DNA of 64,000 nucleotides from Agapetus fuscipes. Taxonomy: Eukaryota > Arthropoda > Insecta > Trichoptera > Glossosomatidae. The stretch spans positions 4,402,001 to 4,466,000 of the forward strand of contig OX637337.1 of assembly GCA_951799405.1 (NCBI GenBank), written 5' to 3'. Positions 1 through 11,039 of the stretch are shown in pieces; the first letter of the stretch is position 1; each line of letters begins with the position of its first letter. The translations under genes and the position numbers were made by a program. A model generated the notes under the pieces. The model did not search any database. It had not been told where the DNA came from and was given only the letters and a program-made list of their open reading frames with translations.

Positions 1-45
1 CATTTTTGAATACACAAAATGTTGTCAGGTTAACAAAGCGTGTCT

Positions 46-56
46 GGCGCATGCGT
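46..56. promoter_or_regulatory. NRF1/Ewg-like palindromic motif upstream of MFAP1
   Basis: The stretch GGCGCATGCGT resembles the GCGCATGCGC palindrome bound by NRF1, called Ewg in flies. It lies about 130 bp upstream of the MFAP1 start codon, where a core promoter of a housekeeping gene would be expected. A very similar word occurs at 59688-59696 near the CEP120 promoter. Assignment is by motif only. Confidence 0.35.
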
Positions 57-185
57 ACAATGAAACGTCACTGATTTTCTAAATAATCCAAATAATAGCG
101 AATGATAGTAAATAGTTTACGTTAATGTTTATTATAATCAAATTTAACTGCATTTCATAGAGATTATATCATATATAAAGCAAAG

Positions 186-3100
186 ATGAATCCATCGTTG
201 TCGCTTATGCCCATACAGAGCACGGCAGGCGCTGTGCCTGTTAGAAATGAAAAAGGTAAAGAAACACTAACCTCTACCAAAGAAGAAATAATTATTTATA
301 ACAACATCAGATTAAACAGATAATCAAACTAGTTAAATTTATTTAAATTCAGAAACTTCTAGGAAATCTTATAATCCTATCGGCCGAATTTTTATACGTG
401 TTCAATATGAATTAAGTAAAAACCTTTCAGAATGGTATCCTAAGCATTATCCACTGTTCTAAAATCATTGGTTTGTGTGTTGCAGGTGAGGTTTCCATGC
501 AGAAAGTGAAGGTCCAGCGCTACATTTCCGGTAAGCGGCCTGAGTATGCGCCCGACAGATCCTCAGATGAAGATTCCGAGAATGAGGATTTCCTGGAGCA
601 CCGCAGACCCATACAGCAGAACCAGATGCTGGGGCAGTTCATCCCAGATATTCCACCTGCAGACAGCATGGTGGAGTCAGATCAGGAGGTAAGGAATGAC
701 AACTTCTTCTTAAATGTTTTGTTTAAGCAAATAGTGAGCTACTTTTAGAAGGCTAAAGTCCAGCTATCTTCCGCCTCTTTGTTGGTCTACTAGGGAGGCG
801 ACGACCCCGTGTAATTTCCTGGACCCTGGAGTCGTCTATTCTATCAACTTAGTTTGCAACATCTTAAGATATTTCTTGTGTTATAACTGGATTGATCGAG
901 GGATTAATTTTATAAAAACGATGATTAATTGAATTGGAAATGAATTTATTGACAAAAGCTTCGACCTGAATCTGAGTAGTCTACAGACAGAAGATGCTGA
1001 AGGCAAGCTGGTCAAGTTTCAACTGTGACCTTCCTTCCCCATGGGGTCTGTCTATCCACTTTTGGGTGACGCCAATATCAACTTGAATACAGGATCCTTA
1101 TTGGTTGGATCCTGCAGGAGGGGCGCTTGGCTAGACAGATATAAAAAATGGGAGCGTACAATTCTCGGCCCTGCTGATGGTAAATGTCATGTGACAGGGT
1201 GAACTGTAACAACTTGTATTTTGAAATATGTGAAAGCCATTGGTCCTATCAATAAAACAGTCTGTACAATGCTTGCGTTGCATCCCTGAAAGATAGGGTT
1301 CAATTCCCACCGAGGGTGTCATAATATTAATAATTTAATAATTATGTTTATGTCAAACTCACAATAAAAATACCAGTAAGAATTACTTGGCCTTCACAAG
1401 AAATGAGAACCAGCCTTGGGAGCCCCCAGGGTAACCCCCACTTCAAGTGAAGTGGTTAGCGTAAGGCCGACCCCCTTACCTGTAAAATAAATAGAATCGG
1501 TCCATAGTCCAGTGGTAACACTTCGGACTCGTGAATGGAAGTATACCATTTATATTTACAAATTTGCTCTGGGTTGAAAAATTCATAAACCTTTACCAAA
1601 GACCGGTCATCAAAGGTCCATTCAGCCTTACACCAACTGCGTCTTGCCTGAGAATTGGGGCTTTGTAGCGACGACCAAGCTCCTAAAAAGTCCGGTCGAT
1701 AGCTCAATTGGTAGAATCCTTGCATTCCATGCCGAGAGCAAGGGATCGATCCCAAGGTGTACTCAGCCTTCACAAGAAATGAGAACCAGCCCCACCGGGA
1801 GCTGGTAAACCCCTAGGTTAGTGTGAGGCCGGCCCCCTTACCTGTAAAAATAAATAGGTTCCAAATCGCCACATGCGAAACCTTCGGGGATAACGCTGGC
1901 AAAAGTTACACTATATGTGTAACTTAGTTGCATTGTATTGATCATTTATTTATTGACATATTGATTAACTGAACAAGCTTGTTGAGCATTGAGACTCTGA
2001 TAAAGCTCCATTGATATTGATCAAACTGTTTGTATTGAATAACCGAATAAATTTGTTAAAAAAAAAAATCTAAAACTATGTCACACTTTTCGATTTCTCA
2101 ACAAGATTATGAAACCAACAAAAATGTAATAAAATGTAGCATACATTGGTTTAATATAAAAAATGGAAGCGGCTGCTCAGGAAATATTTCTGTTTCCAGG
2201 TGGATGATCCGCGTCTGCGTCGTTTACGCTTAGCCCGTGACGCAGCTCCCTCGCCAGACTCTGAGGCTCCGTCTGACGAAGACCCGGAGGAAGGTAGACG
2301 CCGGCGACACGCAGCCAGGCCTGAAGTGCTGGAGGAGGCGGGCGGGGCACAGGAGGATGAGGCGGAGGAGGGGCCTTCCAGGATGGAGGAGGACAGCAGC
2401 GGAGAGTCAGATGAGGAACTGGATGAAGAGGAGATAGAATTGAGAAGGTATGTTGGCACATGTTTTAAATATATAATGGGTCAATACATAATATGACTAA
2501 ACATGTCCGCGCTATGGCCAAATGGGCCAAGATTGTAACTTCGACTAGCATGTTGGAAATGAAAGTAGCTGGCTCGAGTATCATCGGTCACCTTGATAAT
2601 AACTTTAGCACTGGTTCAACAGATATCTATCTTTTTTTGGATGATTTATTTCACTAGTCCAAAGCACTAACCACTAGACTACAAACTGGTCTTAGTAATG
2701 CCAAAAATGCAAAACAAAATCTGTTGCACTTGCCTGTTAACAATGAGGTCACACTCGGAGCATCTTTGCTCCCTTTCTAACTAAGGACTATTCGTGTTGA
2801 GGTGGGTTGAAATGGATATAGCGTCTACTGGGGTTAAAATAGTTTCGGCTCCACTATATCGCCACCTTAAAGGTAGAAATGAATAAGTGCTGATTCACTG
2901 ATTTGAGAAAACGTGGATTAAACACTATTGGGTGTAACTTTATAGTAAGTGAACTAATTGTAAGGTAGTGCTCATGAACAACTTCTTACCTACAAGATTT
3001 TCACACCGTATTATTGTTTTCTCTCGTAAAATATGGAAAAATATGCATTTATCTGAGAAACCCATGTTAGCTTAATATGTGACTTATTTACTTTTACCTT

Positions 3101-6100
3101 TGAGGTATCAATATTATAACTCAATGGGTGACTGACGCAGGGTTTAGAGTAATTATAAATTTCTCTTTTGTGCAGAAAGCTGCTCCGTCAGAAGTTGATG
3201 TCGCGTGCAGATGACGATGTGGAGCTGCTGGGCAAGGAGGAGGAGGGCGGAGCGCCGGCTGGGAGGGCAGGGGGGGCTAAGCACCAGTCAGAATCAGAAG
3301 ATGAGGAAGACGACGATGACGATGAGTGTACAGACAGCGAGGAGGACACGGGTATATAAACAATACATATATAATCAAAGTCACAAAGATATATATTAAC
3401 ATTTAAGTTTCATAATCACTTCATAGTATGAGACATAGCATGACCAATAATAATCTAAGTTGCAAAGGTGTATTAAAATTTTCAATTCATAATTAATGCA
3501 TGCCCACAAGCAGACTTGTGCAAATTCATCCTGACACATGCTGCATGTGTACCTACAGAAAAAAAATTATAATCCAAATCTCAAATTAATATAAACCTTG
3601 CGACTCTTCCCTAAAACAGAGTTGACGTTGGCAAAGTGAAACATTTTTTTCGTTGTGATTATTTCTTTAAAATACCATTTAGTATTTTCTTCTGACCAGA
3701 ACCCAAATCGTATTACTGGCAAGGTTTACTCAGCCTTCTGGAGTTGGCCAGCCACTTCATATTTGTGGTTTGCATAAGGCTGTCACCTTTACCTGTGAAA
3801 GTAAATAAGTTTCACTTGCCAAATGCAATACCCTTGAGGCGAAGTAGGAAGAAGTTTTATAGTAATGTATTTATTCACTGAGTGCTATTATTGCTCTTGC
3901 AGGACCCCGGCTGAAGCCCGTGTTTGTGCGAGCCAAAGACCGCCTGACCGTGATTGAGAGGGAGAAGGCGGCACTGAAACAGAAACAGAGCGAGGCCGAA
4001 GCCAAGAGGGAGAAGGAGGAGAGGAGGCGGGAGGCGCTGAGGCTGGTGGAGGACACCGTCAGGAGGGAGATGCAGGAGAGACAAAAGGTACAACCTTCTA
4101 ATACAATACAACTAATTATTAATTGATGAGGCATTCACTTTGTAACCTTTCATTTTTAAAATATTGAAAATTAAAAATCAAAAATAAATTCTATATGGTT
4201 ACGGGGCGAGTAAAATTTAATAATGTACGACGGGTTTCAAAACCAATCATTTTCGAAAATTTATCAGATTTTCAAACCATCATCAGATGGAAACAAACCG
4301 GTCGTACATTATTAAATTTTACTCGCCCCGTAACCATATACTATTTTTTATTTTTTTTTTTCTTTTTAAATGCACCTACGTTTTTAATAAAATAATACTA
4401 CGTTAAACAAAAAATAGTTTTATTTTAAATAATATCTAGCGTATTTTTTAAATTATAGCTCTTTAAAATTGCACATTTTTGATTTCTGGTAAAACAGGAC
4501 ATTTTTTATTTATGCGGATGTGACGTCACTGCTCCGAGGCCCCCAGGTAGCCTGGCGGGTCCAGTGACACCACGGCTTGACTAGCCGACTGTGTGTTTTA
4601 GCGAGACTCTTAATCTCGACATTTCATTTTAGAAAATTATCAATGAGATCTTTCATTACAAAAAATATACCATTTTTATTTTCAAATTTGCTCTTCGTTG
4701 GATTGAAAAAATCATAAACCTTTACCAAAGACCGGTCATCAAAAGGTCCATCCAGCCTTACAACAACTGGGTCTTGCTTGAGAATTGGCGCTTTCTACAG
4801 CGACGACCACACAAAAACAGCGCTCACCAAATAAATCAGCCTAATTTAAATGTTCTCTACACAACCATAGCATTTTCAACAGTATTCTTCACGACTGCCA
4901 TTACCCTGTTCAGATTTATTTTTAACTTTGAATCAATTATTTTTGTAATCATTTCCAGGTCGACACTGATTCCAATCTGAATGACGTCTGCACAGATGAT
5001 GAGAATGATGAGGTGGAATACGAAGCCTGGAAGTTAAGAGAAATGAAGAGAATCAAGCGAGATAAAGAGGAACGAGAAGCGTAAGTTTTTGCCGTCAGAA
5101 TATCTGTATCATATTTCAAAATATTTATTCAATATTTTACAAAAACACAACTGTTTTTTTTCTAGATTGGAGAAAGAGGCCATTGAAATTGAACGCATCC
5201 GCAACATGACTGAAGAGGAAAGGAGATTAGAGCTGCGTGTGAATCCTAAACAGTTAACCAATAAGGGAGTCAAAGGGAAATACAAGTTTTTGCAGAAATA
5301 CTACCACAGGTTTGTAAAAATATATCTCAATAATATTTCATATGAGATCATCATCAATGGCACAACTGCCCAAGAAGGGTCTTGGCCTCCTTGATCAACC
5401 GCAGCCACTACTGCCAGTCCAACACCTTCCTTCTCAAGCCCCATACTCCTACCACGCATTAGTCTGCCACCACTCTATCCAGCCACCTCAATCTGAGTGT
5501 TTCCACTGTCCTGCGCTCGTTTGGATCCATCATCACAACGATGTGTCGGCTGGATGTGACCCAGTCAGTGCAGTCCTCTGATTTTTATTGGCAGGACCAC
5601 AAATTGTTCTTCCAGGTCTTGACCGTGGTCCATTGTTTTTTTTCATTTTGTGTCTTGTTTCTCTTGCTTACATCTTGGTGTTCCTGAATATGTTCCAGTC
5701 TTTTATTAGGAAATTCCATTTGAGTTAGATAGAAGTATGGTGGTAGGGGATTCTAAGTTTGTTTTATTTCTTTCAGAGGTGCTTTCTATCTGGACAAAGA
5801 GGAAGAAGTGCTCAAGCAAGACTTCTCTGGCGCCACATTGGATGACCATTTCGATAAGAGTGTTTTACCAAAGGTATGTAATTGATCATATTTCACTAGA
5901 ATTGGGAGACTTCAAGTTTTCTTACTATCTCTAAATATTTATTAAGTATACCCTATCAATATATAACATAAGTGGGCCCACACCTATCTTACTGCACTGC
6001 GGCATAGTGTGGGATACAACCGTCAGCCAGACTTGTCAAACAACAGTATACTTAATAATCATGTACTTACATGTGAAATCCTATGTTTTCTTGCTTTCTC

Positions 6101-6618
6101 CATCTTGTGTTTTGACCCCCAATAATTCAACATGTCATGATGTCTTATAATAATGGCATTTTTCTTTAAAAATGTACAAATTTACTTACCAAAACAATTA
6201 AAGCGAGTCCACAATACCCGTTAAGAGATAACATATAGCAATACCAACATTGCAGAGAAATTTTCTAGTTTCTCTCACACTGCTCCGTTTAGAGTGATTC
6301 ACACCAGGAGTCTGTGTTTTGCTTTACGTCGTATACATTTACAAAATAACAACCCAAAACCGAACACATATTTCTACATCCCGTCCTTCAATCATAATTG
6401 AACACCCTGCTTTCTTGTTGAAGGTGATGCAAGTGAAGAAGTTTGGGCGCTCTGGCCGCACCAAGTACACCCATCTCGTGGACCAGGACACCACGCACTT
6501 TGACTCGCCGTGGTGCCTGGAGACCATCCCACAGAACGTCAAGATCCATTCTGCGGCGAGGGCCGGCATGAAACAGGTCTTCGACAAACCCTCAAACAAA
6601 AGAAAGTACAAACAGTAA
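186..6618 (+). CDS. MFAP1: Microfibrillar-associated protein 1 (spliceosomal B-complex protein), 9 exons
   Basis: Coding exons are 186-255, 486-688, 2200-2447, 3176-3351, 3903-4087, 4959-5080, 5166-5309, 5777-5873 and 6424-6618. All introns are GT-AG and the phases join to one 479-residue frame. Recognisable blocks: [20 protein letters not shown] at the start; [17 protein letters not shown]; acidic low-complexity stretches in exons 3 and 4; a basic helical region with [52 protein letters not shown]; and the conserved C-terminal end with [18 protein letters not shown] and FDSPW. Human MFAP1 is about 439 residues and the fly protein about 478, so this is full length. Despite its name the family acts in the nucleus as a pre-mRNA splicing factor of the B complex, with PRP38. 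Introns carry SINE-A and SINE-B copies and a perfect palindrome at 4194-4339. Confidence is very high. Confidence 0.97.
1225..1490 (+). repeat. SINE-B copy (tRNA-derived), MFAP1 intron 2
   Basis: The tRNA-like part spans about 1241-1320 with a B-box-like GGGTTCAATTCC, followed by the SINE-B body (CAGTAAGAATTACTTGGCC, then CTTCAAGTGAAGTGGTTAGC and CTTACCTGTAAAATAAATAG). It abuts the SINE-A/SINE-B dimer that begins near 1493. Confidence 0.7.
1493..1935 (+). repeat. Composite SINE-A + SINE-B dimer, MFAP1 intron 2
   Basis: The first tRNA-like unit starts GGTCCATAGTCCAGTGGTAA and leads into the SINE-A body (ATACCATTTATATTTACAAA, then CCTTTACCAAAGACCGGTCA, then TTGCCTGAGAATTGGGGC). After GACCAAGCTCCTAAAAAG it joins a second tRNA-like unit, CCGGTCGATAGCTCAATTGG, with the SINE-B body, ending near ACACTATATGTGTAACTTAG. 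The same A-to-B junction occurs at 16133-16520 and 47880-48365, so the dimer was probably amplified as a unit. Confidence 0.75.
2540..2790 (+). repeat. Degenerate SINE-D fragment, MFAP1 intron 3
   Basis: GATAATAACTTTAGCACTGG followed by TTCAACAGATAT matches the SINE-D body seen at 12247-12470, 15030-15290 and 28055-28305. The tRNA-like head is not clear here. Confidence 0.45.
3400..3860 (+). repeat. Old SINE-C and partial SINE-B remnants, MFAP1 intron 4
   Basis: 3400-3680 matches the SINE-C consensus in part: ATAATCTAAGTTGCAAAGGT, ATGCATGCCCACAAGCAG, then CAGAGTTGACGTTGGCAAAG. 3690-3860 matches the SINE-B body: GGCAAGGTTTACTCAGCCTT and CCTTTACCTGTGAAAGTAAA. Both are diverged. Confidence 0.5.
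4194..4339. repeat. Perfect-arm palindrome, TIR element in MFAP1 intron 5
   Basis: The left arm starts TATGGTTACGGGGCGAGTAA and the right arm is its exact reverse complement, about 37 bp per arm, enclosing a short spacer that includes CATCATCAGATGG. The same arm sequence occurs at 56058-56330. The left flank from about 4122 (ATGAGGCATTCACTTTGTAA) also matches the right flank of that copy in inverted orientation, so the mobile unit is larger than the palindrome. Confidence 0.75.
4655..4853 (+). repeat. SINE-A body, 5'-truncated, MFAP1 intron 5
   Basis: It has AAAATATACCATTTTTATTT, CCTTTACCAAAGACCGGTCA, GTCTTGCTTGAGAATTGGCG and ends ACAAAAACAGCGCTCACC then AAATAAATCAGCCTAATTTA. The tRNA-like head is absent. 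It ends about 105 bp upstream of MFAP1 exon 6. The region between GACGACCA and CACACAAAAAC is internally deleted relative to 44736-45026. Confidence 0.75.
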
Positions 6619-7979
6619 CTCAATCATTATTGTCAATTAGGTTTTAAATTATGATAACTAGAAATAAGTTTGTAATATATTTAGATTTAAAAGAAAATGA
6701 ATTAAATTTAAATACCTACAATTTGTTTAATTAAGAAAGAGGTCCACAGGCAGGGAATTAATAGAATAGGGAGAGTTCCTGAAATCCTTGTGTGACATTG
6801 TCTGCCCACTGCTTGGAGAATGAGATGGAACAATGTAAACCTGATGAGACACATAAACACCACCAAAGATCCCTGAAAGCGTTCCAGACTACTGCGTAAC
6901 TTGAAAAGTTTGGGTTCAACTAAGTATAGTTTGATGCTGGAGAGTTGCTTTCTGAGATCTTTTGCCGTGGTCTGTGGGAGCTGGATTTTCCAGGCGTTTC
7001 GCCTATGTCTACGATGGCTTCTTCAGTGTGAAAGTGAATTGATGACGATCATCTTGTGGGTACACTCGAGATATAAGTATGAAAAATGATCAACACTCTA
7101 CAAGTGTGCTGTGTTGTGGAGCAGCGACATCTATTTACTATGTATGTGAACCTGTGGTCTGCGGGGTATTTCACCACCTATCTTGTTTCTTCATGTGTGT
7201 TTGTCCATTGAAAAGCGCCTCAAGTATAATTTGCACTGACCAAGGTCTCTGCAACTAGCTATTGTGGGAATGGGACAAAAGGGATTCTCCGGAGTGTGAC
7301 TGTGAAGCAAGTAACCAGACAATACAACTCTGAGTGGAGAAGTGTCTAGTGGAAAGATACCAGGGGTACGATGGACATCCACAGGACGACTCTTTGACGC
7401 GCTGCAGTGGTTGGCCGAGCGGGAGTCAACAATTTAAAACTTAAACTGAGTGACGTAATGAAATCAAATTGTCAATCACAATATAAAAAGTAAGCAAGAG
7501 ATTATTTGACAGAAGATACATCACTGGTTCATCTTGAACCAAATAAATAGATAAAAAAAATATATATTCTTTAAGTTAACAGGGCCTTCTGGTTGCAGCA
7601 AAACCAAATCTTTGCAGTATGGGTTTTAAATAACATTTTTTTCAAATGAGGCCCAATTTCTGACAACTCGTTAAAACTCCGTACATTATTACGCCCCATA
7701 TAGAAAATACATCATCTGTTAACTAACCGACCACGTGGGAAGAACTAGCAGCTTAAAAATATTTCGCCTACAAAAATAAAGCAGCATTTATAGAAAATAT
7801 GTTTATTGACTTGTTTTTGATTTTGTACACTGTACAAATTTTAAGATTTGCAATATATTAGAAACAAAATTTGTTGTAACATAAATAATGTGGCATATAG
7901 ATTAGCATTCATGATAGACTAGGTATTTATATTTGAGATTAAGCAAAGAAAGTATAAAAAGATATGAGTACACTATAAG
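6619..7979. other. Spacer between the convergent MFAP1 and boca 3' ends
   Basis: No gene is supported. About 6930-7055 is a copy of the family-D repeat (GTGGTCTGTGGGAGCTGG, then GGCGTTTCGCCTATGTCTAC, then GGCTTCTTCAGTGTG), which has a full palindromic copy at 25056-25322. The rest is AT-rich. No close AATAAA was found for MFAP1. Confidence 0.6.
7802..7807 (-). terminator. Poly(A) signal AATAAA of boca
   Basis: TTTATT on the plus strand reads AATAAA on the minus strand, about 173 nt downstream of the boca stop codon. Confidence 0.5.
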
Positions 7980-9992
7980 CTATAGTTCATCCTTAGGCTC
8001 TATGGCAGTGTTTATCTTGTCAGGATACTTCCCCGGGTACACTTTGCTCTCTATCGTGACGTCTTTACACTCTTCCTGTTCGATGATAAAGTCTTTAGCG
8101 ATCCACGCTTGAGAGCCATCTTTGAACATGAATATAGCTCGGTCATCATCAATCAGGTATCTAAAAACAAAACGATTCATTTTAAAATTTATTTCTCAAG
8201 AAACATGTATTATTTTTATGACATCAGTATCCTATATGTAATATTAGCATCTATAATCTATAATCTAAGCTGCAAGGATATGTAAGCATTTAAGGCTCAT
8301 ATGAAATGCATGCCTACAGACAGGCACATGTAGGTTCACGCCTACACATTCTGCATGTGTGCATACAAATAAAGAAAACCTCACATGGACATAAACCTTG
8401 CAACTCCTGCCGCCGTTCCCTGAACCGGGGTGGCATTGGCAAAAGTGAACCAATTTTTACAGCACGGGTGGTCAGCCTCGTACCAACCTATCAGTCAAGG
8501 AGCTATCTACAATGCAAAAAAGAATGAACGTTTGAATACAGAAAAGAATGAAGTCTGCAACATTAAAATAGTTGAGACATCACACAACCAGATTTCTAGG
8601 GCAAAGGCTAACTAATGATTTTTTATCTATTGCTACGGACCCAAGTGTGATGTTTTGAGAAAAATTGCTACGGACCCTAGCGTGTGACATCACGCTCTGC
8701 GAGTGCGGAGCCCAACAGTCTATGGATCATCTTCGGATCCGTCCGGCCTGCCCAACAAGCTGCTCACTGGCCGACCTAATGGAGAATAATGATGGAGCGG
8801 TGGAGGTTGCCCGACACTGGGCTACAATAGTATAGCGTCTGACTCAACAAAGAAGAAGACTATACGATAGAGTTCCTCCCAACAAGTTGACGGCTGTGAG
8901 GGCGCACTAAAGATGTACAAAAAGAATAACAATTGTGGGCGTTCACCGTTCAGCCTGAATGTGGTTATTCCACAAGCTGGTCTGCCACAGCTTGGTGAGA
9001 GTCTCTGTCCTGTCCCGGCCTGGCTTATTGGCCACACTGACGAAGGCCATGAGGGTCTTCCCCTTCTTGGTGGCCTGCAGTAGTTCCTCGGGGTTCTCCA
9101 TGTTGATGGAGCTCATGTCCAGGGGCGCGGGCTTCCGCAGGTGCTCCGGCAGCTCGTCTTCTGGCAGAGGTTCTTCATCTTCATCCCACTGGTCAAGTAA
9201 CCTAAAGAGAAATTTGTGTTTAAGTGATAAGTGATTTATTCGGTACTTAGATTAGCACAGTATTCAGAGTGGACTGTGAAATAAAACAGCTCTATGCCGC
9301 GAGTATGAAGGATTACTTAAACTCCCCTTGATTGCATGATTAAATAAATGCATGAAAACTTAATTAGTCACTAAGAGTGCCATTGTATATTCAATACATT
9401 TTCATTTTACGCAAGCGAGGGGAGTTTTATACTACTAACTTGTTATTTCTTTATCAAATTATACTGATGATTCTCGGATAACCGAAAACATTGATAATTT
9501 TTTACATAAAAAGTTATGTAACGGGTAAAGAAAACCTTGTTTTTATATTTGAAATAATAATACATTTTCAATTAAAAATTCAATTATTTACTTTCAATTA
9601 CAGTTTTATGTTTTTGTTTCGAGTCCACAATCTATAATCTAAGTTAGAAAGATCTATTGACATTTACTTGAGGCTTACATTTAATGCAAGCCACAGGCAC
9701 ACACGTAAGTTCGCGCTTACGTATATGATGCGATTGTCATGCTACAAGGGTGCCTCCTGAAGACGTTGGAACATCAAGAATAATGTAATTTCACATGCAA
9801 CGGTTCGTCAAAAGTTGCAAGTTAATTTTTATTTGTGCAAATAAGAAATTTTAAATTAAAAAACCTCTCTAAATCTGCCTCCGTATAATCCCTGATGTCT
9901 TTCTTCGCCCAGTCCGGTTTCTTGTCGTCTTCGAATTTCTTGGCATCCAACAAGTACAGCAGAGTCATCCATAGGAACAGATACTTCAGCAT
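7980..9992 (-). CDS. boca: Boca/MESD, ER chaperone for LDL-receptor-family proteins, 3 coding exons
   Basis: Minus-strand coding exons are 9992-9865, 9201-8947 and 8160-7980, phases 2 and 2, giving 187 residues (fly Boca is about 180). The N terminus MLKYLFLWMTLLYLLDA is a signal peptide. The body carries KKPDWAKKDIRDYTEADLER, LLDQWDEDEEPLPEDELPEH, KLWQTSLWNNHIQAERY and DDDRAIFMFKDGSQAW, the conserved MESD core. It ends with an ER retention signal, KDEL, which fits luminal folding of LRP5/6 (Arrow) and yolk receptors. The frame remains open upstream of the chosen ATG to a splice acceptor at about 10026, so a 5'UTR exon, or less likely an earlier start, lies upstream. Intron 2 carries a SINE-C copy. 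Identification is very secure. Confidence 0.96.
8258..8510 (-). repeat. SINE-C copy, boca intron 2 (young)
   Basis: It is nearly identical to the copy at 56728-56976 in the opposite orientation; I count only a few substitutions over about 245 bp. Written in family orientation it begins TCCTTGACTGATAGGTTGGT and ends with a GATTATAGATTATAG-type tail. It translates to a 60-70 residue open frame, but this is a repeat and not a gene. Confidence 0.8.
9317..9432. mobile_element. MITE family G copy, boca intron 1
   Basis: Terminal inverted repeats read TTAAACTCCCCTTG and CGAGGGGAGTTTTA. Related copies lie at about 13018-13098 and 19612-19730, recognised by the same ends and by a shared internal AAAACTTAATNNGTCACT-like stretch. 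Confidence 0.55.
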
Positions 9993-11039
9993 GTTGATGT
10001 CAACCCTCTCCCTTTCAGTTGATAACCTAAAATATGAAATGCAAGTATATTAGAAAAAATTATAACTGTTAAGCAAATGCTGAAATGAAGACACGCGTGT
10101 ACTTTAATGGTTTATTTAAAAAGCATTCTCAGTACTTTTAAAATTATGATTAATTCACACATTATGAAGAAACATGAATTTTTAAGATATGGCGTTGGAA
10201 AAACCGGTGAACGATGACATTAAAATTATAAGTATGAAATAGTACAAACCATAAAAGCGACAAACCTTGAAATATATTAATAAACAAATAACCAATTTTA
10301 ACTGAGCAATTGTTTTTTTTTTTGGTGAAATTGATATATTTTATTGCTCAAAATCGAGTTGCAAACTCTACATTCTTTTCAAGCTGTCACTTGTCAAACA
10401 AGCCAAAATGGCGTCACAGCTCGCATATATCTTGAGAAGTGTCGTAGAAAGCGACAGCAATGGCGACAGCTGTTGAAGTGACGTATAATAGTATTATTTC
10501 GATCACGAAAACGGTTCTTTTCAAGATTGATTGAAAATTATTTTTTATTTTCAAATTTCTTTTGAAAAACCGTTAAGCAAATAACGTTTATCTGGAAAGG
10601 AAATAATGTTGAATACTTTTTTTGGTTAGTTTTGATAAACGCCACTTTTGAGTTTGAATTAATTTTCAAGTTGTGTAGGAGCTGTGAAGCTGCCAATAGA
10701 ACTAGAGAAAGAACAAGCGGTTCAGCGTTTTCTTTTCATATTGTGTCTTTTGCCGAACTAGGTAACAATTCATTTTATGTATATAAATCAATATCAATAA
10801 TTAAAATCCACCACGGATGCATTTCCTTATTTTATAGCATTTTGCATTATAATCATGAGGTATTTGTAAAAAGATCTCACACACACCTTTCTTGAGAGAC
10901 AGAAGAAGACGAGTACAACCCAATCCTGTCATTGCTTGACGTTTTGCAACCGTTTGGTCTTGTGTATCTCTGATCGACTTGTGCTTTAATTTAATTCCAA
11001 CTAGTATTTGAACAAAACAAATCATTAAACACTTTCAAG
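9993..11039. promoter_or_regulatory. Divergent promoter region between boca and metaxin-2
   Basis: This ~1 kb spacer separates two head-to-head genes, so both promoters must lie here, together with any 5'UTR exon of boca (acceptor near 10026). It is mostly AT-rich. 10380-10490 is less AT-rich and includes CCAAAATGGCG and GCGACAGCAATGGCGACAGC. No TATA box could be assigned. Confidence 0.5.

Noticed and set aside
2151..2461. Ser-rich and Pro-rich minus-strand open frames
   Set aside because: Antisense shadows of the acidic MFAP1 exon 3.
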